Below are positions 24,697 through 33,509 of a stretch of DNA of 41,134 nt, piece by piece. Position 1 is the stretch's first letter. Each line of letters begins with the position of its first letter. This DNA is from Oscillospiraceae bacterium (lineage in GTDB: Bacteria > Bacillota > Clostridia > Oscillospirales > Ruminococcaceae), in assembly GCA_022788225.1 (NCBI GenBank), contig JALEVO010000153.1, positions 1 to 41,134 of the forward strand, read 5' to 3'. Position numbers and translations under genes: made by a program. Under the pieces are notes generated by a model that saw nothing but the letters and a program-made list of their open reading frames with translations, was not told where the DNA came from and did not search any database.

Positions 24697-27600
24697 TTAA
24701 GCTTCTTCACCGTAAAGCTTTGAAAGTCTTGTCAGATAATCATATCTGTCCTTAGCATTTGCAAGAGCCTTGTCGAAGAGCTTTTCTGCTCTCTCAGGGT
24801 TCTGACGGGCAAGTGCATTGTAACGAACCTCACCCATAAGGAAGTTCTTGTATTCGTCAGTATTAGGAGCCTTTGAATCCATGATGAATGGGTTCTTGCC
24901 CTCTGCCTTGAGAGTCGGGTTGTATCTGTAAAGGTGCCAGTAACCAGCCTGAACAGCCTTCTTTTCTTCTGCCATAGAAGTACCCATACCAGTCTTGATA
25001 CCATGGTTGATACATGGTGCGTAACCGATAATGATTGACGGACCGTTGTAAGCCTCTGCCTCTGCAATAGCCTTGATACACTGATTCATATCAGCACCCA
25101 TAGCAATATGAGCAACGTAAACGTAGCCATAGCTCATTGCGATACCAGCCAGATCCTTCTTCTTAACTTCCTTGCCGGCAGCAGCAAACTGTGCAATAGC
25201 ACCTGTAGGAGTTGACTTTGAGGACTGACCGCCTGTGTTGGAGTAAACTTCTGTATCGAATACGAAGATGTTTACGTCCTGACCGGAAGCGATAACGTGG
25301 TCGAGACCGCCGAAACCGATATCATAAGCCCAGCCGTCACCACCGAAGATCCACTGTGACTTCTTTCTCAGATAATCCTTGGAAGCGAGGATTTCCTTGG
25401 CAGCGTCGCAGCCGCAAGCCTCAAGTGCTGCAACCAGCTTGTTAGTAGCAGGTGTGTTAGCGTTTCCGTCTTCAACTGTATCGAGATATTCAGCAATTGC
25501 TGCCTTAACGTCAGCATTGTCTGTTGTTTCGTTTAATGCCTTAACCTTTTCGATAACTCTGTTTCTGAGAGTCTTCTGACCTAAGAACATACCGTAACCG
25601 AATTCAGCGTTGTCCTCGAAGAGTGAGTTGGACCATGCAGGACCCTTGCCTTCCTTATTGAATGTGTAAGGAGTTGAAGGTGCAGAACCGCCCCAGATTG
25701 AAGAACAGCCTGTTGCATTGGCAATGTACATTCTGTCGCCGAAGAGCTGTGTGATAAGCTTTGCATAAGGTGTTTCGCCGCAGCCTGCACAAGCGCCTGA
25801 GAATTCAAGCATTGGCTGTCTGAACTGTGAGCCCTTGACTGTTGTTGCCTTGAACTTTTCAGCAACTGCCGGCTTTTCGTCGATTGTAAGACCGTAAGCA
25901 AACTTATCCTGTTCGCCCAGCTGTGATTCCAGAGGCTGCATTACAAGAGCCTTGTTCTTAGCAGGGCATACGTTAGCACATGAACCGCAGCCTGTACAGT
26001 CAAGTGCAGAAACTGTCATTGCGAACTTCATTCCGTCCATAGCAGGCTTGAAATCAGCCATCTTCATGCCGGCAGGTGCAGCAGCAGCCTCGTCAGCAGA
26101 AAGTGCAACTGGTCTGATAACAGCGTGTGGACATACATAAGCACACTGGTTACACTGGATACAGTTTTCAGGAATCCACTCAGGAACCTTAACTGCGATA
26201 CCTCTCTTTTCAAATGCAGCAGAGCCCTGTGGGAATGTACCGTCAGCAGCGTCCTTGAATGTTGAAACAGGGAGATCGTCACCCTTCTGTGCATTACATG
26301 GAATCTGAATATTGTTTACATAGTTTTCAAGAGTCTTGTTGTCGCTTGTAACGTGAGCCATACCCATCTGTGTATCAGCAGCGTCTGCCCATGAAGCAGG
26401 GATGTCGATCTTTACGATGTTCTGGTGACCAGCGTCAATAGCGTTCCAGTTCTTTTCAACAACGTCCTGACCCTTCTTGCTGTATGAAGCCTCAGCAGCA
26501 GCCTTCATGTACTTAAGAGCATCCTCGAAAGGAATGATGTTAGCAAGCTTGAAGAATGCAGACTGGAGAATTGTGTTGATTCTTGTACCCATTCCTGTTT
26601 CTTCACCAAGCTTAACGCCGTTGATTGTATAGAAATTGATATTGTTCTGTGCAAGATATCTCTTAACCTGTCCAGGGAGGTGCTTTTCAAGGCCTTCCAT
26701 ATCCCAGATTGTGTTAAGAAGGAATGTACCGCCCGGCTTGATGTCGGATACCATATCGTACTTGTCGATATAGCTCTGGTTGTGACAGGCAACGAAGTCA
26801 GCCTTGTTGATAAGGTATGTTGACTTGATTGGTGTCTTACCGAAACGGAGGTGTGAAATTGTAACACCGCCTGACTTCTTTGAGTCATAAGCGAAGTAAG
26901 CCTGAGCGTAGAGGTCAGTGTGGTCGCCGATAATCTTGATAGAGTTCTTGTTAGCGCCTACTGTACCGTCTGAACCAAGACCCCAGAACTTACATGAAGT
27001 TGTACCTGCAGGAGCAGTGTCAGGGCTTTCTGTTGGTTCAAGAGAGAGGTTTGTAACGTCGTCCTTGATACCGATTGTGAATCTTGGCTTTTCTGTGTTC
27101 TTGAATACAGCGATAATCTGTTCAGGAGTTGTATCCTTTGAACCAAGACCGTATCTGCCTGTAAATACAGGAACATCGTTGAACTTAGTGCCCTTGAGAG
27201 CAGCAACAACGTCGAGGTAAAGAGGTTCGCCCAGTGAGCCCGGTTCCTTTGTTCTGTCGAGAACAGAGATTCTCTTTACGCTGTCAGGAATAGCTTCAAC
27301 AAGCTTTTCTGCAACGAAAGGTCTGTAAAGTCTTACCTTAACAAGACCATACTTGCCGCCGTTAGCGTTTAAGTAGTCGATAGTTTCCTCAATTGTATCG
27401 TTAACAGAACCCATAGCAATAATGATGTGTTCTGCGTCAGCTGCACCGTAGTAGTTGAAGAGCTTGTAGTCTGTACCAAGCTTAGCGTTAACCTTGCCCA
27501 TGTATTCTTCAACGATTGCAGGCATAGCGTCATAGTAAGGGTTGCATGCTTCTCTTGCCTGGAAGAAGATATCAGGGTTCTGAGCAGTACCTCTTAATAC

Positions 27601-28239
27601 AGGGTGTTCAGGATTGAGAGCTTCGTCACGGAATCTCTGAACAGCGTCCATATCGAGCATATCGAGGAGATCAGCATCGTCCCATGTTTCAATCTTCTGG
27701 ATTTCGTGAGATGTTCTGAAACCATCAAAGAAGTGGATAAACGGAACTCTGCCCTTGATTGTTGCAAGGTGAGCAACAGCACCGAGGTCCATGATTTCCT
27801 GTGGGTTTGATGAACAGAGCATTGCATAGCCTGTCTGACGGCAAGCGTAGATATCGGAATGGTCACCGAAAATGTTCAGAGCGTGTGAAGATACACAACG
27901 AGCTGAAACGTGAATAACTGAAGGAAGCAGTTCACCAGCGATCTTGTACATATTAGGAATCATAAGGAGAAGACCCTGTGATGCTGTGTATGTAGTTGTG
28001 AGAGCACCGGCAGCGAGAGAGCCGTGAACAGCACCAGCTGCACCTGCTTCTGACTGCATTTCAACAACCTGTACAGGCTGTCCGAATAAATTCTTCTTAT
28101 CTTTTGCGGACCATTGGTCTGTAACTTCGGCCATTGGTGATGACGGTGTGATAGGATAAATAGCTGCGAGTTCTGTAAATGGGTATGACACCCATGCAGC
28201 AGCGTTATTACCGTCCATGGTTTTCATTTTTCTTGCCAT
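24697..28239 (-). CDS. nifJ: Pyruvate:ferredoxin (flavodoxin) oxidoreductase
   Basis: A full-length, single-chain 1180-residue PFOR with all domains. The N-terminal pyrimidine-binding domain starts MDGNNAAAWVSYPFTE. The gamma-type domain is in the middle. A ferredoxin-like insert has two [4Fe-4S] motifs, CIQCNQCAYVCP (about 692) and CTGCGSCANVCP (about 750). A TPP-binding domain has CAGCGETPYAKL and GDGWAYDIGFGG (about 965). It oxidises pyruvate with CoA to acetyl-CoA, CO2 and reduced ferredoxin, the electron source for hydrogenase in this lifestyle, which fits hydE elsewhere in the window. CAGGAGGA precedes the start; a promoter lies about 70-98 bases upstream and a terminator follows. Confidence 0.98.
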   Translation of the reverse strand: MARKMKTMDGNNAAAWVSYPFTELAAIYPITPSSPMAEVTDQWSAKDKKNLFGQPVQVVEMQSEAGAAGAVHGSLAAGALTTTYTASQGLLLMIPNMYKIAGELLPSVIHVSARCVSSHALNIFGDHSDIYACRQTGYAMLCSSNPQEIMDLGAVAHLATIKGRVPFIHFFDGFRTSHEIQKIETWDDADLLDMLDMDAVQRFRDEALNPEHPVLRGTAQNPDIFFQAREACNPYYDAMPAIVEEYMGKVNAKLGTDYKLFNYYGAADAEHIIIAMGSVNDTIEETIDYLNANGGKYGLVKVRLYRPFVAEKLVEAIPDSVKRISVLDRTKEPGSLGEPLYLDVVAALKGTKFNDVPVFTGRYGLGSKDTTPEQIIAVFKNTEKPRFTIGIKDDVTNLSLEPTESPDTAPAGTTSCKFWGLGSDGTVGANKNSIKIIGDHTDLYAQAYFAYDSKKSGGVTISHLRFGKTPIKSTYLINKADFVACHNQSYIDKYDMVSDIKPGGTFLLNTIWDMEGLEKHLPGQVKRYLAQNNINFYTINGVKLGEETGMGTRINTILQSAFFKLANIIPFEDALKYMKAAAEASYSKKGQDVVEKNWNAIDAGHQNIVKIDIPASWADAADTQMGMAHVTSDNKTLENYVNNIQIPCNAQKGDDLPVSTFKDAADGTFPQGSAAFEKRGIAVKVPEWIPENCIQCNQCAYVCPHAVIRPVALSADEAAAAPAGMKMADFKPAMDGMKFAMTVSALDCTGCGSCANVCPAKNKALVMQPLESQLGEQDKFAYGLTIDEKPAVAEKFKATTVKGSQFRQPMLEFSGACAGCGETPYAKLITQLFGDRMYIANATGCSSIWGGSAPSTPYTFNKEGKGPAWSNSLFEDNAEFGYGMFLGQKTLRNRVIEKVKALNETTDNADVKAAIAEYLDTVEDGNANTPATNKLVAALEACGCDAAKEILASKDYLRKKSQWIFGGDGWAYDIGFGGLDHVIASGQDVNIFVFDTEVYSNTGGQSSKSTPTGAIAQFAAAGKEVKKKDLAGIAMSYGYVYVAHIAMGADMNQCIKAIAEAEAYNGPSIIIGYAPCINHGIKTGMGTSMAEEKKAVQAGYWHLYRYNPTLKAEGKNPFIMDSKAPNTDEYKNFLMGEVRYNALARQNPERAEKLFDKALANAKDRYDYLTRLSKLYGEEA

Positions 28240-28308
28240 TGGTAATAGTCCTCCTGATTAATGTTAAAATATTTGCAGTTATATGGACACACATAACTTT
28301 ACTATATA

Positions 28309-28337
28309 ATAATACCATATCAGCGGCATTTTGTAAA
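28309..28337 (-). promoter_or_regulatory. Promoter of the PFOR gene
   Basis: On the minus strand TTTACA (28332-28337), a 17-base spacer and TATTAT (28309-28314). The stretch 28338-28580 has no gene or other feature I can support. Confidence 0.65.
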
Positions 28338-28582
28338 GTACTTTTTTGTCAAAATCCTCATAAAAATAACGTTAAAACAAAGGTTTTGCTGAACAGGCAG
28401 AAACAAAAGCATTTCTCCTTAAAATGTTAAGCAGAGATATTCGTTCAGGCGTTATTCGTCAGAAAATAGCAAAAACGCAGAAAAAGCGACAGATTTGCCA
28501 TTAAAATTGTATAATCTTTTGTGTGAAATATTGGTGAAAATTACAAAATTCACTTGAATTTCAAAAAAAATCTGATTTTTTG

Positions 28583-28611
28583 TTGACGATTAGCGTAATT
28601 TAGTGTATAAT
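28583..28611 (+). promoter_or_regulatory. Near-consensus promoter of the candidate small RNA
   Basis: TTGACG (28583-28588), a 17-base spacer and a perfect TATAAT (28606-28611), pointing away from PFOR into a stretch with no ORF. Transcription should start near 28618. Confidence 0.8.
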
Positions 28612-28617
28612 AACTAC

Positions 28618-28741
28618 AGTGATAAAATAATTCATGAATTATTTTACACTCGTTTTGTTGTCTCCTTTCTTTTGTTCTACACATATTTATTTTCTCTCAT
28701 TTTAATTAAATGCCCGGAATTTACTTCCGGGTTATTTTTTT
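28618..28741 (+). ncRNA. Candidate small regulatory RNA with CU-rich anti-Shine-Dalgarno region
   Basis: A promoter and an intrinsic terminator frame a transcript of about 124 bases with no translatable ORF. At its 5' end is a perfect 24-base palindrome (28623-28646), extended by GTG/CAC, which would fold as a long hairpin. Next comes a C/U-rich unpaired stretch with TCTCCTTTCTTTT at 28661-28673, complementary to typical GGAG/AAAGGAGA ribosome binding sites. The 3' end is the stem CCCGGAA/TTCCGGG (28713-28731) and a T run to 28741. Hairpin, open CU-rich seed and terminator is the standard layout of base-pairing sRNAs in Firmicutes. It is not a known riboswitch or housekeeping RNA that I recognise. 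The palindrome could alternatively be a protein operator. Confidence 0.6.
28713..28741 (+). terminator. Terminator of the candidate small RNA
   Basis: The stem CCCGGAA/TTCCGGG with a 5-base loop and a following T run reads as a plus-strand terminator, opposite to the XRE gene that ends two bases later. Confidence 0.85.
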
Positions 28742-28742
28742 G

Positions 28743-28985
28743 TTATAAGCTATGCGTTTCCCTGTCCTTGTTAGAAGGATAGGGTTCTTTTTCGTCTGTT
28801 ATTCCCACAAGGTAATCTATACTTGTGCCGAAAAGAACCGCAAGCCTTGTTATCTGCTCAATTGTCGGATAACGCAGTCCCCTTTCAATTTTGGAATAGT
28901 CACTCTGGTCTATTCCTGTTTTCATCTGGACCTGCAGCTGGCTGAATCCACGTTCTTTTCTTGCTTCCTTTATGCGATACATCAT
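28743..28985 (-). CDS. XRE-family helix-turn-helix regulator
   Basis: An 80-residue single-domain Cro/C1-type regulator. The helix-turn-helix lies at about residues 5-60: RIKEARKERGFSQLQVQ, then TGIDQSDYSKIERGLRYPT and a typical LAVLFGTSIDYLVGITDE end. There is no second domain for ligand or oligomerisation, and the tail is short and polar. AAAGGAG lies six bases before ATG 28985, with a second ATG next to it. No promoter is visible between it and the terminator of the upstream GH74 gene, so it may be read through from there. Targets are unknown. Confidence 0.9.
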   Translation of the reverse strand: MMYRIKEARKERGFSQLQVQMKTGIDQSDYSKIERGLRYPTIEQITRLAVLFGTSIDYLVGITDEKEPYPSNKDRETHSL

Positions 28986-29021
28986 TTAATGCTCCTTTGA
29001 CAAATCAGCTGTATTCATTAA

Positions 29022-29050
29022 AACAGCCGGTACTTTACGCACCGGCTGTT
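29022..29050 (-). terminator. Terminator after the GH74-dockerin gene
   Basis: A perfect 10-bp stem AACAGCCGGT/ACCGGCTGTT (29022-29031, 29041-29050) with a 9-base loop. T-rich runs on both sides allow action on either strand. Confidence 0.85.
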
Positions 29051-29057
29051 ATTTTTT

Positions 29058-31790
29058 TTATTCCTGAGGACCAAGCTGACTTTCTTTAATAACCATTGCT
29101 ACAAAATTCATAATAACTGAACTGTCAGAGGTATCAATTACCTTATCATACATACAGTCAGCATTAGCCAGCGCCTGTGCACTGAGCGGATTCTCCTCGT
29201 TATTGAGAAGATATAAGTTAAGCTTTACTATATCTGCAACTGATACATCACCGTCAAGGTTTACGTCACCATATTTCGCTGCCTCTGTTCCGCTCGGAAC
29301 TGTTGCTCCGCTGCCTGATTCTGTAGGCACAGGAGTTGTTATAACTGTCGTTGTAACAGTTGTGGTTGTAGTTGGTGAAGATGTTGTTGAAGTAACTGAT
29401 GTTACAGGTGGCTTCGGATTGTCTGAAATTTCGCCGTAAACGATACCGCAGCCGACAGTTGACATATAAATCTTGCCGAATTCATTCATATCACCTACAA
29501 TGAAGTTTCCGTTTCCTGTACCGCCGTAAAGCTTATCCTTGTTAATGAGCACCCATGTCTGACCTGCGTCAGTTGAACGGTAGATACCCTCCGGGTCTGT
29601 TTCCTCCGGCTTGCCGTAAATATAAAGTGTATTCACGCCGCCTTCCTTTTCAGGAGCACCGTAGCCGACAGTCTTGCAGTAGGACACGCTGTCAAGCTTT
29701 TCAGCCTTGCCGTCCTTTGTACCGATATAAAGACCATTCCAGCCTGCGCCAAGGGCAACCTTGCCTTCTTCAAGATATGCAATTCTGTTTGCAACATCAC
29801 ACATATCGTACTTGCATATGATATTGTTTGTGAAAGTCTTGCCGCCGTCTGTACTTACCATGAAGTCATACTGAGCGTCGTCGAGAGTAGGTTCCTTCTT
29901 GGTTGTATCGGAAGCCCAGTACTGATTGTATTTTGCTGTGTATGCGTAAACTATATTGCTGTCCGCCTTATCAACCAAAACGCCAAAAGGATTTGTTCCG
30001 ACTGTGCCGGTACATTCTGTCCATGTTTCACCCCAGTCATCAGTATACTTAATACCAGAAGCATTTGTGCTGAAAACTCTGTAAGTATCATCATCCAGTT
30101 TTGCAATATCGCATCTGAAAAGATCGCCGCCGCCAACAGCACCTTTCATTTCTGTCCATGTAGTACCACCATCAGTAGTATAATATCCCTTTGGGGTATC
30201 TTTACCGCCTCTGACCAGAACCTTTGGATCAGCAGAGCAGCAGCCGATAGTACTGGTTGAACCCATGTTAGGCTTATGCTGAAGCGGAATCTCATCAGGA
30301 TCTACATGCACGAATCCGTCATAGTCACCTATAGCTGAATATACAGGACCGCCCGGAGCTGAAACCATGTCCAGCGCAACAACTTCTTCTACACCGCTCG
30401 GGTCAAAATAGAACTGAACGCCCTCTTCGTCCCATACATTATCACAGGCGAATACACCGTTACCGGAAGTCAGAAGAATTCTGTCAGAATTTCTCGGGTC
30501 GATAAGGATACCACTTCCCCAGTGGCAGGCTTTTCCGTAAATCCAGTCATAGCCGTTTGTATCCATCGGGAGTGACAGGAAATTCTTGTGAGAGCCATTT
30601 TCATCGTAAATAGTCTCACCCTGACCCGGCGTAATGTCAGTCCATGTTGCACCGCCGTCTGTTGAACGGAAGAAATGGTCGCCCCAGGCGATACTGCCGT
30701 CAGTCCATTCTTCTTCATACCACTGGTCTGACCACAGACCACAGGTTCTTGCAAGCAGCTTATCCGGGTCAGTCTTGTCAGCTGTTATCATACCGATAGC
30801 ATTGCCTACCGGTGAAATATCTGTAACCTTGCCTGTTGCAATGTTGTATTTGTAAGCACCGCCTGCATTTCCGTTGAAAGCAAGACCGGCAATATAAGTC
30901 ACGAAAATATTTCCGTTTCCGTCATCACTTATTGTTACAGGGTAATTTGCTGTAGGAAGGTCTTCGGAAAGCACTGTGAATTCGTCCTTGTCAACATCTG
31001 CAACGTGAACGTTTGCCTGACCTGTTACTGATGTTCCTACATAAACCTTGCCGTCAATAATTTTGATTGTTGCAACACCGTTCTGCTGTGCATATGTCTG
31101 TTCACCGTCAACTGTGATTGCCTTGACTGTGTGGTCTGTCCAGAAAGGCCATTTAATAGTATATGGGTACTCAACAGCGTCAGCATAGCCGGTTACTGCT
31201 TTCCATGTCTTGCCGCCGTCTGTGGACTTGATAAGTGCGGAATCACCGGCAGTAACGTCACCGCCTGCATAAATGATGTCAGGGTTATCCGGGTCAACTG
31301 CGATTGGCTCGCTGCACTCACGTCCGTCACCGTTTCCGTGTACCTGTATAAGGTCGGTAACGTCATAGCGTTCAAAAGTCTTACCGCCGTCTGTGGTTTT
31401 GAAAATAGCGGTTCTTGCGCCGGAAAAATAAGCGCAGCCGCAGAGGAAATAAACTGTATTGTCGTCTGTCGGGTCAATAGCCATACCGCTTACGCTTAAA
31501 AATCCTCTGTCCTCATCGTTTATATCGCAGAAAAGCTGAACCCATTCCCCTTTTTCATAATCGTATCTGTACGCACCGCCTACATCTGTTCTCAGATACA
31601 TTTCCTTCTGACCGGTAACGATACCCGAAACGAAACCGCCGCCGCCGATTTCAACAGTGTCCCAGTTCATTGTGTTTGAAACGTCTTCTGCGGCTGAAAC
31701 CTGCTGAGCAGCATTAAAAACTGCCGGTATCGCTGAAACTGTAATAGCCACAGCAGTCAGCAGTCCAAACATTTTCTTCTTAAAACTCAT
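29058..31790 (-). CDS. Secreted GH74 xyloglucanase with C-terminal type I dockerin
   Basis: A 910-residue secreted enzyme. The signal peptide (about 1-33, ending AAQQVSAAE) is followed by the GH74 double beta-propeller: it starts MNWDTVEIGGGGFVSGIV, contains VYLRTDVGGAYR-like LRTDVGGAYRYD, and has repeated TTDGGKT(F/W), STDGGKTW and STDAGQTW sialidase-like repeats. A Thr/Ser/Pro-rich linker (about 775-815) leads to a dockerin: first repeat YGDVNLDGDVSVADIVKLN and a second, weaker CMYDKVIDTSDSSVIMNF. GH74 enzymes cut the glucan backbone of xyloglucan; the dockerin binds a scaffoldin cohesin on a cellulosome. The start at 31790 follows AGAGGGAGAG and begins a proper signal peptide, 12 codons inside the longest frame. 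Confidence 0.94.
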   Translation of the reverse strand: MSFKKKMFGLLTAVAITVSAIPAVFNAAQQVSAAEDVSNTMNWDTVEIGGGGFVSGIVTGQKEMYLRTDVGGAYRYDYEKGEWVQLFCDINDEDRGFLSVSGMAIDPTDDNTVYFLCGCAYFSGARTAIFKTTDGGKTFERYDVTDLIQVHGNGDGRECSEPIAVDPDNPDIIYAGGDVTAGDSALIKSTDGGKTWKAVTGYADAVEYPYTIKWPFWTDHTVKAITVDGEQTYAQQNGVATIKIIDGKVYVGTSVTGQANVHVADVDKDEFTVLSEDLPTANYPVTISDDGNGNIFVTYIAGLAFNGNAGGAYKYNIATGKVTDISPVGNAIGMITADKTDPDKLLARTCGLWSDQWYEEEWTDGSIAWGDHFFRSTDGGATWTDITPGQGETIYDENGSHKNFLSLPMDTNGYDWIYGKACHWGSGILIDPRNSDRILLTSGNGVFACDNVWDEEGVQFYFDPSGVEEVVALDMVSAPGGPVYSAIGDYDGFVHVDPDEIPLQHKPNMGSTSTIGCCSADPKVLVRGGKDTPKGYYTTDGGTTWTEMKGAVGGGDLFRCDIAKLDDDTYRVFSTNASGIKYTDDWGETWTECTGTVGTNPFGVLVDKADSNIVYAYTAKYNQYWASDTTKKEPTLDDAQYDFMVSTDGGKTFTNNIICKYDMCDVANRIAYLEEGKVALGAGWNGLYIGTKDGKAEKLDSVSYCKTVGYGAPEKEGGVNTLYIYGKPEETDPEGIYRSTDAGQTWVLINKDKLYGGTGNGNFIVGDMNEFGKIYMSTVGCGIVYGEISDNPKPPVTSVTSTTSSPTTTTTVTTTVITTPVPTESGSGATVPSGTEAAKYGDVNLDGDVSVADIVKLNLYLLNNEENPLSAQALANADCMYDKVIDTSDSSVIMNFVAMVIKESQLGPQE

Positions 31791-31862
31791 AGCTAACTCT
31801 CCCTCTAAAAGTATTTTGTAATTCATCAGTCATTTTGGTGAAATTAACGAACTATTTTATTA

Positions 31863-31891
31863 ATTATACCTTATTTAATCAAAAATATCAA
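31863..31891 (-). promoter_or_regulatory. Promoter of the GH74-dockerin gene
   Basis: On the minus strand TTGATA (31886-31891), a 17-base spacer and TATAAT (31863-31868); the leader is about 65 bases. Confidence 0.75.
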
Positions 31892-31923
31892 GGGTTTTAT
31901 GAAAAATATATGTATAAATTCAA

Positions 31924-31952
31924 TTGACAAAATTTATGTAATATGCTATATT
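31924..31952 (+). promoter_or_regulatory. Promoter of the VanY-like peptidase gene
   Basis: TTGACA (31924-31929), a 17-base spacer and TATATT (31947-31952). It is back to back with the GH74 promoter, only 32 bases away. Confidence 0.75.
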
Positions 31953-31996
31953 TATTGAAACAGAATTGATTTTATGTATATGAAAGAAGAGATAAA

Positions 31997-33007
31997 ATGA
32001 CACGGGAAGAAAAAATGAAAATATACCGAAGACGTCAGGCAGCACTGCTTATCTGTATCGGAGCAGTTGTTGTTGTACTCATCGTTCTGCTGGTTATCAT
32101 ATTTGTTTCAAAGGACAGCGAACCTATAAAAGACCCGGATTCCTTATCCATTGTACAGTCTGATGAGGTCAGTAAAACAGAGGAAATTCCGGTTGACGGC
32201 GGAAACAGCCAGTCACAGGGCAGTCTTTATTTTGCAGAAAAGGAAATCACCATAAAGGTCGGTGAAAGCTATACTGCCAGAGTTATCAACGAAACCGGTT
32301 CCGGCGGCGGATATATCTGGGAAAGTTCCAACAGTTCCGTTGCCACTGTTGACGGCGGTATCATCACCGGACAGTCTCTGGGCTCATGCGATATAACTGT
32401 TAAAATCAGTGCAACCGACAAAAGCGCACAGCTGAGGGTTTACGTTGAATCTGAAGAAACTGAAGGTGAACATGAAATATCCGAAGAAAACGGTCTTACA
32501 TACATTGACGGCATTCTCATTGCCAACAAGACCTATTCCCTCCCTGCCGATTATGACCCGGGAATAAACGAAGAGGCACTTGAGGCATTCAATGAAATGG
32601 CGTCAGACGCCGCCGCAGAGGGACTGAACATTTATATTTCCTCCGATTATCGCTCCTACTACGATCAGGAAAGAATTTACAACAATTATGTTGCAGAGGA
32701 CGGTCAGGAGGTCGCAGATACTTATTCTTCACGTCCGGGACATTCCGACCACCAGACAGGCCTTGCCTTTGACCTTAACAGTATAGACGATTCCTTCGGC
32801 TACACTCCTGAAAGCGACTGGGTGGCAGCTAACGCCCACAAGTACGGCTTTATTATACGTTTCCCGGAGGGCAAGGAGGAATATACCGGATATAAGTATG
32901 AACCATGGCACATAAGATATCTTGGTATCGACAAAGCCACAGAGGTTTATGAAAGCGGACTCTCCCTTGAAGAATTTCTTGGAATTGATTCTGAATACAA
33001 AGATTAA
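31997..33007 (+). CDS. VanY-type D,D-carboxypeptidase (M15B) with Ig-like domain
   Basis: A 336-residue protein with a basic N-terminus and one membrane helix (about 14-36). A BIG2/Ig-like domain follows (about 72-152: ITIKVGESYTARV, then WESSNSSVATVDGGIITG). The peptidase domain is at about 165-325, with the metal and catalytic signature SSRPGHSDHQTGLAFDLN, giving a zinc His and Asp, and the closing EPWHIRYLG. M15B enzymes remove the terminal D-Ala from peptidoglycan precursors. Nothing nearby suggests a vancomycin-resistance cluster, so a general wall role is likely. AGAAGAGAT precedes ATG 31997. Confidence 0.92.
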   Translation: MTREEKMKIYRRRQAALLICIGAVVVVLIVLLVIIFVSKDSEPIKDPDSLSIVQSDEVSKTEEIPVDGGNSQSQGSLYFAEKEITIKVGESYTARVINETGSGGGYIWESSNSSVATVDGGIITGQSLGSCDITVKISATDKSAQLRVYVESEETEGEHEISEENGLTYIDGILIANKTYSLPADYDPGINEEALEAFNEMASDAAAEGLNIYISSDYRSYYDQERIYNNYVAEDGQEVADTYSSRPGHSDHQTGLAFDLNSIDDSFGYTPESDWVAANAHKYGFIIRFPEGKEEYTGYKYEPWHIRYLGIDKATEVYESGLSLEEFLGIDSEYKD

Positions 33008-33014
33008 ACAGCAA

Positions 33015-33045
33015 AAAATCCGTCTTGAAAAACAAGGCGGATTTT
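33015..33045 (+). terminator. Terminator after the VanY-like gene
   Basis: AAAATCCGTCTTG/CAAGGCGGATTTT (33015-33027, 33033-33045) with a 5-base loop and a G-T pair. Confidence 0.8.
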
Positions 33046-33058
33046 GTATTATGATTTC

Positions 33059-33192
33059 TTATTCAACAGGCAGCTGGATTTCTGTCAGCCATTCGTCAAC
33101 CGTTTCGGGTATCAGAAGTCCCTTTTTTCGTAAAACCGCAGTGCTTTCACCGTCAGGTGGGACAGCTTTGAAAATTCACCGATTTTAAGCAT
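33059..33192 (-). pseudogene. Relic of a MerR-family regulator (head and tail only)
   Basis: On the minus strand an ATG at 33192 behind AAAGGAG starts MLKIGEFSKLSHLTVKALRF, the helix-turn-helix start of a MerR regulator, reading on as YEKRDF before a stop. One extra A in the run of six A at 33123-33128 would restore the frame to YEKKGLLIPE, which then jumps directly to TVDEWLTEIQLPVE and TAA at 33059. That last stretch looks like the very C-terminus of MerR proteins with a GyrI-like effector domain. So the middle of the gene appears deleted and the rest carries a one-base frameshift. The intergenic stretch 33193-33509 otherwise holds two promoter-like elements. Confidence 0.65.
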
Positions 33193-33222
33193 CTGATGTC
33201 ACATCTCCTTTCCACATTTTCT

Positions 33223-33253
33223 ATTTTAGAGCATACCCTAAGGGGAGAGCCAA
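33223..33253 (-). promoter_or_regulatory. MerR-type promoter with 19-base spacer
   Basis: On the minus strand TTGGCT (33248-33253), a 19-base spacer and TAAAAT (33223-33228). The spacer holds the partly symmetric CCCTAAGGG. Long-spacer promoters with a palindrome are the targets of MerR regulators, which fits the relic directly downstream. Confidence 0.6.
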
Positions 33254-33451
33254 GAATTTTTTTAAAATTATTTTCAGTTTTTTCCGTGCATTTATTATAG
33301 CTGTATTTTCATGTACTGTCAAGGTGACTGAAATATACTGCCAGCTGCTACTTTATTAAAACATTACAAAATATACGCTTTACAATTGTGCAAAAAAGAG
33401 AATATCTAAAAAAATGCAGACAAAAACCAGATTATTCAACTCTATATTAAT

Positions 33452-33473
33452 GTAAGTATAACTTACTTATAAT
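33452..33473 (+). promoter_or_regulatory. Palindrome next to a -10 element upstream of the internal-dockerin gene
   Basis: GTAAGT/ACTTAC (33452-33457, 33461-33466) with a 3-base centre ends one base before TATAAT (33468-33473). No good -35 is present, so the palindrome may be an activator or repressor site. Confidence 0.45.
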
Positions 33474-33509
33474 TTATTCACACACAAAACTTAAAACGGA
33501 GGTACAGCG

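Noticed and set aside
31997-33007. Vancomycin resistance locus suggested by the VanY-type peptidase
   Set aside because: No vanS/vanR, vanH, vanX or D-Ala-D-Lac ligase gene lies nearby; the enzyme is a common wall-trimming peptidase.
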